Below are positions 13,014 to 19,756 of a stretch of DNA of 19,756 nt, one piece after another. The translations under genes and the position numbers were made by a program. The notes beneath the pieces are model-generated. The model ran no database searches. It worked only from the letters and a program-made list of their open reading frames with translations, and was not told the origin of the DNA. The stretch lies in assembly GCA_902489215.1 (NCBI GenBank), contig CABTZE010000020.1, forward strand, positions 1 to 19,756, written 5' to 3'. Every line of letters starts with the position of its first letter. Positions within the stretch are counted from its first letter, which is position 1. This stretch comes from an uncultured Brevibacterium sp. (lineage in GTDB: Bacteria; Actinomycetota; Actinomycetes; Actinomycetales; Brevibacteriaceae).

Positions 13014-15902
13014 ATGAAGCGCCATGCTCTGCTCGCCGGCACTGCCGCCGTCGGTCTCGCATTCGGCTCCGCAGTTCCCGTTTGGGCCGCTCCCGCCGAT
13101 GCTCATATCTCTGAAATCTCCTACCCGTCGAACGATGCCGACTTCGTTGAGATCGCCGCCCCCGCTGGTACGGATCTGTCCGGCTGGATCGTCGGTTCTG
13201 TCACTCGAGGCGGCGCCCTCAACAGCGATGAATCGATCGTCACCCTGCCCCAGGGCACGATTGTCGGTGAATCCGGTGTTCACGTTGTCGAACTTCCGCT
13301 GACTAACTCTGTCAAAAGCGGCACCGCCGCTGATGGTTCCTATGGAGCTTCCGTTTTCGTGGTCAGCGCCGATGGAAACCTCGTCGACTTCAAGCAGATC
13401 GGCGGTGTTGTCGAAGGAAAGGGTGTTACGGCATCCAACAGCGACAAGCTGCCTGCCGCGGTGCGCGGCCAGCAGGCAGAACCCACTGGGGCGAAAGCTT
13501 CCGGCAAGGGGCAGTCGATTCAGCTCAACTGCTCAGAATGGGAGTCCGGTGAGCCCACCCCCGGAACGGCGCCCGACCCGAGCACGTGCGACGCGCCTGA
13601 CGCCCCTAACCCAGATGACCCCGATAAGCCTGGCCCAACGGACCCCTCGGACCCGGAGAACCCGGCCAACCTCCTGCCGATCAACACCATCCAGGGCACC
13701 GGTGACGAAAGCCCGTATAAGAGCAAGACCGTCACCACCACCGGTGTTGTGACGGCCGCTTACCCGACCGGCGGGCTGAACGGCTACTACATTCAGACCG
13801 AAGGCACCGGCGGAGACAACCACGACTTCGCAGAGGGCTCGCACGGCATCTTCGTCTACTCGAAGGACACCGTGAAGCAGGTCAAGACCGGTGACAACGT
13901 CGAAGTGACCGGCAGTGTCAGCGAGTACTACGGACAGACCCAGATCAGCGTTGGCGGTGAGGGACTGAAGAAGCTCGACGAAGCAGCGGTGGCTCCGAAG
14001 CCGTACGAAGGCGCATTCCCGGAAGACCCCGCCAAGCGTGAGGCGCTCGAAGGCATGCTTGTTCAGCCCACCGGCGACATCACGGTCACCGACAACTACT
14101 CGACCAACACCTACGGTGAAATCGGCCTGGCCAATGGAACTGAAACTCTGCGCCAGCCCACGGATGTGGCGCGCCCGGGCTCAGAAGAAGCCAAGGAGGT
14201 CGACGCAGAAAACAAGAAGAAGGCCTATGTCCTCGATGACGGCGGCACCGCAGACTTTTTCAAGACTGCCAAGAACACTCCGCTTCCGTACCTGAGCAAC
14301 GACAAGCCGGTGCGCGTAGGCGCCAAGGTCACGTTCACCAAGCCCACCGTTGTCGGCTATGGCCACGACAAGTACCGCCTGCAGCCGACGAGCTTCCTGC
14401 CGGACAACAATGAGCTGACCCCCGCTGAGTTTGAAAACACCCGCGCAGACGTACCGGATGTCGGCGGTGACATGACGCTGGCCAGCTTCAACGTGCTCAA
14501 CTACTTCCCCACCACCGGCGACACAGAACCCGGTTGCGAGGCCTACACCGACCGTGAAGGCAAGCCCGTAGGTTCGAACCGCTGCAAGCCGCGCGGGGCG
14601 TACAACCAGGAGAACTTCGAACGCCAGCAGAAGAAGATCGTCACGGCCATCAACAAGCTCGACGCGTCAGTTGTCGCGCTGGAAGAAATTGAAAGCTCCG
14701 ACAAGTTCGGCAAGGAGCGCGACTGGGCGCTGAACAACCTGGTTGAGGCGCTGAATGACGCAGCCGGCGAGGACCGTTGGGCTTTCGTCCCCTCCCCGAA
14801 ATCGATCCCGGAGACCGGTGACGATGTCATTCGCACCGCTTACATCTACCAGAAGGCCGAAGCAAAGCCCGCAGGCGAATCAGCAATTCTCGACAGCCCG
14901 GCGTTCCACAATGCTCGTGCTCCCCTGGCGCAGAAGTTCCAGGCCGTGGGCGTGGACAACCCTGAGGCTTCCGAGTTCATTGCCGTTATGAACCACTTCA
15001 AGTCCAAGGGCTCCGGCAAGGGCCCGGGCAATGAAGACTCAGGTGACGGTCAGGGCAACTCGAATGCTGACCGCGTAGCTCAGGCCAAGGCGGTCAAGGC
15101 TTTTGCTGACAAGCAGAAGAAAGCCATGGGTACCGACCGCGTGTTCATTCTGGGCGACCTGAACTCTTACACGAAGGAAGACCCCATGCAGGTCTTCTAC
15201 GATGACGGATACACCAATGTCGGTGAGCGATTCGATGCGGCACCCACCTACCTGTTCGGCGGGCTGACCGGAAGCCTCGACCACGTGCTCGCTTCCAAAG
15301 AAGCGATGGGCCCGGCAACGCAGGCACGTTCAGCTGCTCCGGCTGCTGCGGCGGGTACTGTGACCGGCGCTGCCACGTGGGAAATCAACTCGGTTGAATC
15401 AGTGGCGCTCGAGTACAGCCGCCACAACTACAACATCACCAACCTGTACAAAGATGACGAGTTCCGGTCGTCTGACCACAACCCGAGCATCGTGGGCATC
15501 AGCACCGGCGCGCCGGCTGAAGAACCTGGTGAGGGCGAAGATCAGGAACCGGGCGAAGGCGAAGGTCAGGAACCCGGCGAACAGCCCGGCGACAATGCAG
15601 GCCAGCAGCCAGGCGACAACGACGGCCAGGCACCGGGTCAGGAATCTGGCGAAGACGCATCGGACGATGCAGCCGGTGACGACGAGGGCTCTGACAGCAA
15701 CGACGCCCAGCCGGGCTCCGGCGGTTCAGATTCGCAGAGCTCCACAACGAGCGGATCCGGCAGCACTTCGGCTTCGGGCAGCGGAAAGAGCCTGCCGCGC
15801 ACGGGTGCTGAACTCACTGCCCTCGGCGCAGGACTGGCACTGCTGGCGGCTGGAGCTGCAGCGGTGATTGCAAGCCGCAGGCGAGCACACGCGCGCCGCT
15901 GA
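13014..15902 (+). CDS. LPXTG-anchored ExeM/NucH-type extracellular nuclease
   Basis: The 962-residue protein is a secreted, wall-anchored nuclease. Order of parts: signal peptide (1 to about 26, ending VWAAPADA); a lamin-tail-like domain starting HISEISYPSNDADFVEIAAP; a Pro/Asp linker (about 185-215); a YhcR-like OB-fold region (TVTTTGVVTAAY...GYYIQTEG); and a catalytic EEP domain from about residue 487. Catalytic residues are Asn in ASFNVLNY (about 493), Glu558 in ALEEIES, His in NHFKSKG, Asp715 and Asn717 in GDLNSY, Asp-His in SLDHVL, and Asp821-His822 in SSDHNP. Cysteines in PGCEAY and NRCKPRGA probably form a disulfide. An acidic Gly/Pro/Gln-rich stalk precedes LPRTG at 927-931, a hydrophobic helix and a basic tail. 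Likely roles are scavenging nucleotides or degrading extracellular DNA. AGGA before ATG 13014 supports the start. Confidence 0.93.
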   Translation: MKRHALLAGTAAVGLAFGSAVPVWAAPADAHISEISYPSNDADFVEIAAPAGTDLSGWIVGSVTRGGALNSDESIVTLPQGTIVGESGVHVVELPLTNSVKSGTAADGSYGASVFVVSADGNLVDFKQIGGVVEGKGVTASNSDKLPAAVRGQQAEPTGAKASGKGQSIQLNCSEWESGEPTPGTAPDPSTCDAPDAPNPDDPDKPGPTDPSDPENPANLLPINTIQGTGDESPYKSKTVTTTGVVTAAYPTGGLNGYYIQTEGTGGDNHDFAEGSHGIFVYSKDTVKQVKTGDNVEVTGSVSEYYGQTQISVGGEGLKKLDEAAVAPKPYEGAFPEDPAKREALEGMLVQPTGDITVTDNYSTNTYGEIGLANGTETLRQPTDVARPGSEEAKEVDAENKKKAYVLDDGGTADFFKTAKNTPLPYLSNDKPVRVGAKVTFTKPTVVGYGHDKYRLQPTSFLPDNNELTPAEFENTRADVPDVGGDMTLASFNVLNYFPTTGDTEPGCEAYTDREGKPVGSNRCKPRGAYNQENFERQQKKIVTAINKLDASVVALEEIESSDKFGKERDWALNNLVEALNDAAGEDRWAFVPSPKSIPETGDDVIRTAYIYQKAEAKPAGESAILDSPAFHNARAPLAQKFQAVGVDNPEASEFIAVMNHFKSKGSGKGPGNEDSGDGQGNSNADRVAQAKAVKAFADKQKKAMGTDRVFILGDLNSYTKEDPMQVFYDDGYTNVGERFDAAPTYLFGGLTGSLDHVLASKEAMGPATQARSAAPAAAAGTVTGAATWEINSVESVALEYSRHNYNITNLYKDDEFRSSDHNPSIVGISTGAPAEEPGEGEDQEPGEGEGQEPGEQPGDNAGQQPGDNDGQAPGQESGEDASDDAAGDDEGSDSNDAQPGSGGSDSQSSTTSGSGSTSASGSGKSLPRTGAELTALGAGLALLAAGAAAVIASRRRAHARR
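15519..15659 (+). repeat. Degenerate EPGEGxxQ/QPGDNxGQ repeats in the nuclease stalk
   Basis: About six degenerate units of the type EPGEGEDQ, EPGEGEGQ, QPGDNAGQ and QPGDNDGQ are encoded in tandem between the nuclease domain and the LPRTG signal. The units are 15-24 bases and imperfect. They form a flexible acidic wall spacer. Confidence 0.75.
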
Positions 15903-15944
15903 ATTGAAGAGCTGAGCTGACCACCGCCGGCTCAGCAGCTGACC

Positions 15945-15979
15945 AGGGGTGGCTCTCCATAAAACGGAGAGCCGCCCCT
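15945..15979 (+). terminator. Hairpin terminator after the nuclease gene
   Basis: Arms 15945-15958 and 15966-15979 (AGGGGTGGCTCTCC against GGAGAGCCGCCCCT) pair over 14 bp with one wobble and a seven-base A-rich loop, 43 bases after the stop. There is no long T-run, so efficiency is uncertain. Confidence 0.7.
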
Positions 15980-16031
15980 GCGTCGTCCAGAACCTCCGAA
16001 TCTGAGCGCCAACATCAACAGGGCAAACAAA

Positions 16032-16071
16032 AAAATCTCGGGACATCGAGTTAACGATGTCCCGAGATTTT
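16032..16071 (-). terminator. Intrinsic terminator of tRNA-Arg
   Basis: Arms 16032-16048 and 16055-16071 form a perfect 17-bp stem (AAAATCTCGGGACATCG) with loop AGTTAA read on the plus strand. On the minus strand it starts seven bases after the tRNA and ends in TTTTT. Being symmetrical, it can also act against plus-strand readthrough from the nuclease gene. Confidence 0.88.
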
Positions 16072-16077
16072 CATTTG

Positions 16078-16150
16078 CGCGCCACGAGGGATTCGAACCC
16101 CCAACCTTCTGATCCGTAGTCAGATGCTCTATCCGTTGAGCTAGTGGCGC
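16078..16150 (-). tRNA. tRNA-Arg (anticodon ACG)
   Basis: Acceptor arms GCGCCAC (16150-16144) and GTGGCGC (16085-16079) pair on the minus strand. The D-arm reads TAGCTCAACGGATAGAGCA. The anticodon stem TCTGA/TCAGA encloses CTACGGA, giving ACG, and the T-arm has GGTTCGAATCC. The discriminator base is G; CCA is not encoded. The wobble A34 is the substrate of TadA, encoded in this window. Length is 73 bases. Confidence 0.95.
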
Positions 16151-16171
16151 ACATCCGTGCGGACCTGAACA

Positions 16172-16200
16172 ACTATACACAGGGTTTGCGGGAAACCCAA
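16172..16200 (-). promoter_or_regulatory. Promoter of tRNA-Arg
   Basis: On the minus strand TTGGGT (16200-16195), a 17-base spacer, and TATAGT (16177-16172) form a good sigma-70-type promoter. The predicted start is about 16165, leaving a leader of about 15 bases before the tRNA. A GGGTTT/AAACCC inverted repeat overlaps the spacer and -35. Confidence 0.65.
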
Positions 16201-16418
16201 AACCAGGAAGCGTGAGGCTGACCACAGCCTCGAAAGCGATCTTTGCAAAAAGACGTCAGTCCAGTGCAAGTATCAGCCACTTAAATTTTAGAAACCCGCC
16301 ATTCGCAACCATCTTGTGAGCCAATACACATACTCAGCGGCCCATTTTCGGCTCTAGCGTACATTCTGCGTTCCTACGGTGGGCTTGTCTCAAGAACACC
16401 GAAAGCTTGGAGTTAAGC
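16201..16418 (+). promoter_or_regulatory. Upstream control region of pckG
   Basis: Between the tRNA-Arg promoter and pckG lies gene-free DNA. It holds a perfect 7-bp hairpin GAGGCTG/CAGCCTC with an ACCA loop (16214-16231). An AT-rich patch follows (16279-16293). A CRP-like sequence TGTGAGCCAATACACA lies at 16315-16330. -10-like boxes occur at 16355-16365 (TAGCGT, TACATT). The leader would be about 50 bases and ends with the ribosome binding site GGAG (16409-16412), seven bases... before ATG at 16419. Confidence 0.45.
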
Positions 16419-18251
16419 ATGACCGTCATCGACCGTGGCTCAGTCGAAGACCTGCTCGCAGGCGCACCCACGAAGAACGAGAAGATCCTCGAATTCGTTA
16501 AGCGCGCTGCCGAGCTCACCACCCCGGACCGCATCGAGTGGATCACCGGAGACGAAGAACAGCGTCAGGCCATCGCCGACCAGCTGGTCGAAGCCGGCAC
16601 TCTCGTCAAACTGTCCGAACCGGCCAACTCGTACTACGCGAAGTCCGACCCCGCTGACGTCGCACGCGTTGAATCGCGCACCTTCATCAACTCGGAAAAA
16701 GAAGAAGACGCCGGCCCGCTGAACAACTGGATGGACCCGCAGGAAATGCGCGGCAAGCTCAACGAGCTGTTCACCGGCGCTATGCGCGGTCGCACCATGT
16801 ACGTCATCCCGTTTGCAATGGGGCACATCGAGGCTAAGCACCCGCAGTTCGGCATCGAGATCACCGACTCGCCCTACGTCGTTCTGTCCATGCAGATCAT
16901 GGCGCGCATCTCGAACAAAGTCCTTGAGGCTATCGACAAGAACGACGGCAAGTTCGTCGAATGCATGCACTCCGTGGGCGCTCCGCTCGAACCGGGCGAA
17001 GAGGACGTCGCATGGCCGTGCAATGACACCAAGTACATCACCCACTTCCCGGAAGACCGCTCCATCTGGTCCTACGGTTCCGGCTACGGCGGCAACGCGC
17101 TGCTGGGCAAGAAGTGCTACTCGCTGCGCATCGCTTCGGCCATTGCCCGCGACGAGGGCTGGCTGGCTGAGCACATGCTCATCATCAAGCTGACCAACCC
17201 CGAAGGCGAATCGAAGTACATCGCAGCCGCTTTCCCGTCGGCCTGCGGCAAGACGAACCTCGCCATGATCACGCCCACGGTTCCCGGCTGGAAGGCTGAG
17301 ACCCTCGGTGATGACATCGCGTGGATGCGCTTCGGCGAAGACGGCCAGCTCTACGCGGTCAACCCCGAGTACGGTCTGTTCGGAGTTGCTCCCGGCACCG
17401 GCTACTCGACCAACCCGACCGCGATGGCGGCAATCGACGCCGGCGGCAACATCTTCACCAACGTTGCCCTCACGGATGACAACACCGTGTGGTGGGAAGG
17501 CAAGACCGACGAAACCCCGGCTCACCTGACCGACTGGAGGGGCAACGACTGGACTCCGGAGTCCGAGACCCCGGCAGCCCACCCGAACTCGCGCTTCTGC
17601 ACCCCGATTGCCAACGTGCCCACGGCAGCTCCGGAATGGCAGGACCCCAACGGTGTCCCGATCTCCGCGATCCTGTTCGGCGGTCGCCGCAAGACCACGA
17701 TGCCGCTGGTCACCGAAACCCACGACTGGCAGCACGGTGTGTTCATGGGCTCGGTCCTGTCCTCGGAGCAGACCGCTGCCGCTGAGGGCAAGGTCGGCGT
17801 TGTCCGCCGCGACCCCATGGCCATGCGTCCGTTCATCGGCTACAACGTCGGTGACTACTTCCAGCACTGGCTGAACATCGGCAAGACCGAAGGCGCTAAG
17901 CTGCCGAAGATCTTCTACGTCAACTGGTTCCGCCGTGACGACGACAATTCGTTCCTGTGGCCCGGATTCTCTGAGAACTCGCGTGTTCTCAAGTGGGTGT
18001 TCGAACGTGTTGCCGGCACCGCTGACGCTGTCGACACCCCGCTGGGCAAGGCTCCCGCCGAGGGTGCCCTGGACGTTGACGGACTCGACGTCACTCCGGA
18101 ACAGCTGCAGAAGGCCCTGGCCATCAAGCCCGAAGAATGGGCTGAAGAGCTCAAGTCGATTGAAGAGTGGTACGCCGAACTGGGCGACCACGTTCCGGCT
18201 GAGCTTCGCGGCGAAGTCGACAAGCTGCGCGAACGCCTGGGTCTCGCCTGA
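16419..18251 (+). CDS. pckG: Phosphoenolpyruvate carboxykinase (GTP)
   Basis: This enzyme interconverts oxaloacetate plus GTP with PEP, CO2 and GDP, the entry to gluconeogenesis during growth on organic acids. The 610-residue length is that of actinobacterial GTP-type PEPCK. Visible motifs are the substrate loop YGGNALLGKKCYSLRIAS (223-240), the P-loop FPSACGKTN (272-280) with the hyper-reactive Cys276, the metal-binding LGDDIAWM (296-303), and PEYGLFGVAPGT (317-328). A further block is GGRRKTTMPLV near 424-434. It is not the ATP-type enzyme, which lacks the active-site cysteine. GGAG precedes ATG 16419 at normal spacing. It is probably monocistronic, with a hairpin terminator downstream. A CRP-like site about 90 bases upstream hints at carbon-source control. 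Confidence 0.97.
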   Translation: MTVIDRGSVEDLLAGAPTKNEKILEFVKRAAELTTPDRIEWITGDEEQRQAIADQLVEAGTLVKLSEPANSYYAKSDPADVARVESRTFINSEKEEDAGPLNNWMDPQEMRGKLNELFTGAMRGRTMYVIPFAMGHIEAKHPQFGIEITDSPYVVLSMQIMARISNKVLEAIDKNDGKFVECMHSVGAPLEPGEEDVAWPCNDTKYITHFPEDRSIWSYGSGYGGNALLGKKCYSLRIASAIARDEGWLAEHMLIIKLTNPEGESKYIAAAFPSACGKTNLAMITPTVPGWKAETLGDDIAWMRFGEDGQLYAVNPEYGLFGVAPGTGYSTNPTAMAAIDAGGNIFTNVALTDDNTVWWEGKTDETPAHLTDWRGNDWTPESETPAAHPNSRFCTPIANVPTAAPEWQDPNGVPISAILFGGRRKTTMPLVTETHDWQHGVFMGSVLSSEQTAAAEGKVGVVRRDPMAMRPFIGYNVGDYFQHWLNIGKTEGAKLPKIFYVNWFRRDDDNSFLWPGFSENSRVLKWVFERVAGTADAVDTPLGKAPAEGALDVDGLDVTPEQLQKALAIKPEEWAEELKSIEEWYAELGDHVPAELRGEVDKLRERLGLA

Positions 18252-18309
18252 CCCCACCCGCGCCCAATGCCAGCCGCATAGGAATCATCGGCTGACATAG
18301 CAGACCGGC

Positions 18310-18366
18310 GAGCGTCCGGCCTCAGGTTCACGAGCCAGAACCGAGGTCGGGCGCTCGTTCTGTTTC
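18310..18366 (+). terminator. Terminator after pckG
   Basis: Arms 18310-18329 and 18338-18356 pair over about 19 positions with two wobbles and one bulged A, around an eight-base loop. GTTCTGTTTCTCC follows as a T-rich tail. It lies about 60 bases after the pckG stop. Confidence 0.7.
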
Positions 18367-18428
18367 TCCTGGTGGACCTCCCCTTTCCTCCTGCTGATAT
18401 TCCCCTTTTCCCTCCGCGCACCGGCGGC

Positions 18429-18486
18429 TACCGTGGTGGGAAGAGATGACACTTCGGTGTCACCCAACTGCGGAGAGGAATCTTCA
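18429..18486 (+). promoter_or_regulatory. Promoter and structured leader of the baeRF-like gene
   Basis: A -10-like TACCGT (18429-18434) predicts a start near 18441. The 46-base leader contains a perfect TGACAC/GTGTCA stem (18447-18452, 18457-18462) closed by a TTCG loop in the very stable C(UUCG)G form. The ribosome binding site GGAGAGGA (18472-18479) follows. No clear -35 is visible; the upstream 18362-18415 segment is strongly pyrimidine-rich on this strand. Confidence 0.5.
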
Positions 18487-19593
18487 ATGACTGACAACCC
18501 TCAAGGCACCATCGACCAGCTCGAATTCGATGCTCTGATCAGCGCCGATCAGGCTTCGGGCAGCAAGGTCTCGATCTACATTCCCACGAAGGTCTCCGGC
18601 GGCCAGGACAAGGTTTCGGCTGGACTTATGCGCGATCAGCTTGGCGGCGCAAAGGCGGACCTCGAAAGCGCAGGTCTCAGCGCCGGTGAAGCCGCCGCGA
18701 TTGTCGAACCGGTTCAGAAGGCGCTCGACGACCCTGAGTTCTGGCTGCACATGAGCCGCGGCCTGGCTGTTTTCGCCGCTGACGGCTTCTACCGGATCAT
18801 CCGCATTCCGCTCGAGGTTCCGGCTCTGCGCACAGTTGATGACCACTTCAACGTGGTTCCTCTGGCGCCGATGCTTGAACAGGACGGCCGCGTCTATGTT
18901 TTGGCATTGGCCAAAAACTCTGTTCGCCTGTTCGATGCCAGCCGCAACCACATCGAGCAGCTGCCGCTGGGCGCAATCCCTGAGAATTTCGACGCCACCG
19001 TCACGGAGCTTCCGGAGCACAACCTGCAGTACCGTTCCGCGGGTGGCGAGCGCACGGGCTTCTACGGCACTGGCGGCGGGGGTGACACGGAGGACCACCT
19101 GCGGGAGAACTTCCTTCGCCGTGTTGGTGAAGGTGTTGCGGCTGAACTGGGCACTGCCCGTTCACAGCCGCTGGTTCTGGCTTCAGTGCAGGAGTACCTG
19201 AGCCCGTTCAAGAGTCTGTGCCCCTATCCGAACATCCAGGACGTGGTCATCGCGGGCAACCCAGAGCAGACGAAGCCCGAGCAGCTTCGCTCGAAGGCCT
19301 GGGAACTGCTCAACGACAAGGTTCAAGCCGACGAGGCCGCAGTTGTCGAGCGCGCCCGCTCACTCATCGCTGCGGGCAAAGGCTCGTACGACCTGGGTGA
19401 GATTGTGCAGGCCGCCGCCGAAGGTAGGGTCGACACGCTGTTCACTCCGCGCGACATTCAGCGATTGGCTGCGACAAACGCCTACGGGCCGGCAAGCCAG
19501 GCGATTCTCGCAACCGTCGCCAACAAGGGCACGGTCCGCACGGTTGCCGAGTTTCCGGAATCGTCGGAAGCTGTTGCCACTTTCCGCTACTGA
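18487..19593 (+). CDS. baeRF-family (bacterial eRF1/Pelota-like) protein
   Basis: The 368-residue protein resembles the bacterial archaeo-eukaryotic release factor (baeRF) families. Typical are an N-terminal segment with VSIYIPT (about 25-31), a central beta-rich core with VYVLALAKNSVRLFDASRNHIEQLPL, the phrase HNLQYRS, and a later RVGEGVAAEL...LVLASVQEYLSPFKSL region similar to eRF1 middle/C-terminal domains. The C-terminal half has an EIVQAAAEGRVDTLF helix-strand unit, often seen at the end of such proteins. There is no GGQ peptide-release motif, so simple release activity is unlikely. A role at ribosomes or in RNA quality control is proposed for the family but unproven. ATG at 18487 follows a good ribosome binding site. 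An in-frame GTG at 18433 would run through the leader hairpin. Confidence 0.75.
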   Translation: MTDNPQGTIDQLEFDALISADQASGSKVSIYIPTKVSGGQDKVSAGLMRDQLGGAKADLESAGLSAGEAAAIVEPVQKALDDPEFWLHMSRGLAVFAADGFYRIIRIPLEVPALRTVDDHFNVVPLAPMLEQDGRVYVLALAKNSVRLFDASRNHIEQLPLGAIPENFDATVTELPEHNLQYRSAGGERTGFYGTGGGGDTEDHLRENFLRRVGEGVAAELGTARSQPLVLASVQEYLSPFKSLCPYPNIQDVVIAGNPEQTKPEQLRSKAWELLNDKVQADEAAVVERARSLIAAGKGSYDLGEIVQAAAEGRVDTLFTPRDIQRLAATNAYGPASQAILATVANKGTVRTVAEFPESSEAVATFRY

Positions 19594-19615
19594 TCTGCTC
19601 ACCTTCCCCTAACGT

Positions 19616-19653
19616 ACGAGGTGGAGCTGCAGATTTCTGCAGCTCCACCTCGT
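19616..19653. terminator. Terminator hairpin after the baeRF-like gene
   Basis: A perfect 17-bp stem (ACGAGGTGGAGCTGCAG at 19616-19632 with 19637-19653) has an ATTT loop. It lies 23 bases after the stop codon. The flanks are only weakly T-rich, so it may be bidirectional for the converging gene, if that is real. Confidence 0.85.
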
Positions 19654-19671
19654 GTTGTGGGGTGGGGACGA

Positions 19672-19756
19672 TCAGACGTCGTCGAAGCGGGCGGAATTCT
19701 TCGGGCTTGAGGCTGAGTGCCAGCACTTCGTTCTGTGTGTCGCGCAGCGCCAGTTC
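19672..19756 (-). CDS. Possible 3' end of a gene entering from the right
   Basis: On the minus strand one frame ends at TGA (19674-19672) after NSARFDDV, just before the hairpin, which is where a converging gene would be expected to stop. A second frame reads more protein-like in its first part (ELALRDTQNEVLALSLKPEE) but has no stop until 19442, deep inside the baeRF-like gene. I do not recognise a family. Only 85 bases are visible, so frame and reality remain open. Confidence 0.3.
   Translation of the reverse strand, partial: NWRCATHRTKCWHSASSPKNSARFDDV

Noticed and set aside
15519..15659. Tandem repeats as a possible CRISPR-like or mobile repeat array
   Set aside because: The units are in frame, degenerate and coding for a wall-spacer stalk within the nuclease gene; there are no spacers or direct-repeat identity.
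16182..16198. GGGTTT/AAACCC inverted repeat as an operator
   Set aside because: It is short, and it overlaps a good tRNA promoter where chance complementarity is likely; there is no second copy.
16440..18257. A 605-codon open frame antisense to pckG
   Set aside because: It mirrors a gene with strong codon bias, which leaves the opposite frame free of stops. Its translation has no recognisable motif, while pckG is certain.
1..19756. Search for insertion sequences, integrases, att sites beside the tRNAs, toxin-antitoxin or defence genes
   Set aside because: No such coding signature was seen. Both tRNA 3' ends are followed directly by their terminators, with no visible duplication of tRNA sequence elsewhere in the window.

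Overview
The window is a stretch of ordinary, densely coded chromosome from a high-GC Gram-positive bacterium (Actinomycetota). The clues are the roughly 60% GC codon use, GTP-type PEP carboxykinase next to malate:quinone oxidoreductase, a MarP-type CvpA/trypsin protease, TANNNT promoters set directly before start codons, and two LPXTG wall-anchored proteins. I cannot name the genus from sequence alone. A Micrococcales or Corynebacteriales-like organism is plausible. No phage, IS element, CRISPR array or plasmid function was seen.

Layout. (1) 1-2015: start of a HisC/Pat-type aminotransferase (minus, cut by the window edge), tRNA-Ser(CGA) with its terminator, tRNA adenosine deaminase tadA (minus), then divergent upp (uracil salvage, plus) with a strong terminator. 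(2) 2016-4094: an orphan winged-helix regulator behind a long AT-richer leader carrying an 11-bp inverted repeat, then a three-helix membrane endonuclease/exonuclease/phosphatase (EEP) protein. (3) 4179-8344, all minus: mqo, a terminator, then a PrsW-type intramembrane protease and a MarP-type membrane serine protease whose reading frames overlap by one base. (4) 8543-9979: an LPXTG surface protein with a probable Cys-Gln thioester head. (5) 10099-12867, minus: nicotinamidase pncA followed by acetoacetyl-CoA synthetase, with a long hairpin between them. (6) 13014-15902: a large LPXTG-anchored ExeM/NucH-type secreted nuclease. (7) 16078-19653: tRNA-Arg(ACG) (minus), pckG, and a bacterial eRF1-like (baeRF) protein ending at a perfect terminator. 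The last 85 bases hold what may be the 3' end of another minus-strand gene.

Functional threads. mqo (malate to oxaloacetate), pckG (oxaloacetate to PEP) and acetoacetyl-CoA synthetase fit growth on organic acids and ketone bodies. upp, pncA and the secreted nuclease fit salvage of nucleobases, NAD precursors and extracellular nucleic acid. PrsW, MarP, the membrane EEP protein and the two LPXTG proteins form an envelope-facing theme. No wholly new multi-gene system is evident. The best leads are the coupled PrsW-MarP pair, the single-cysteine thioester-like surface protein, the orphan regulator with its palindromic leader, and the repeated leaderless start architecture.
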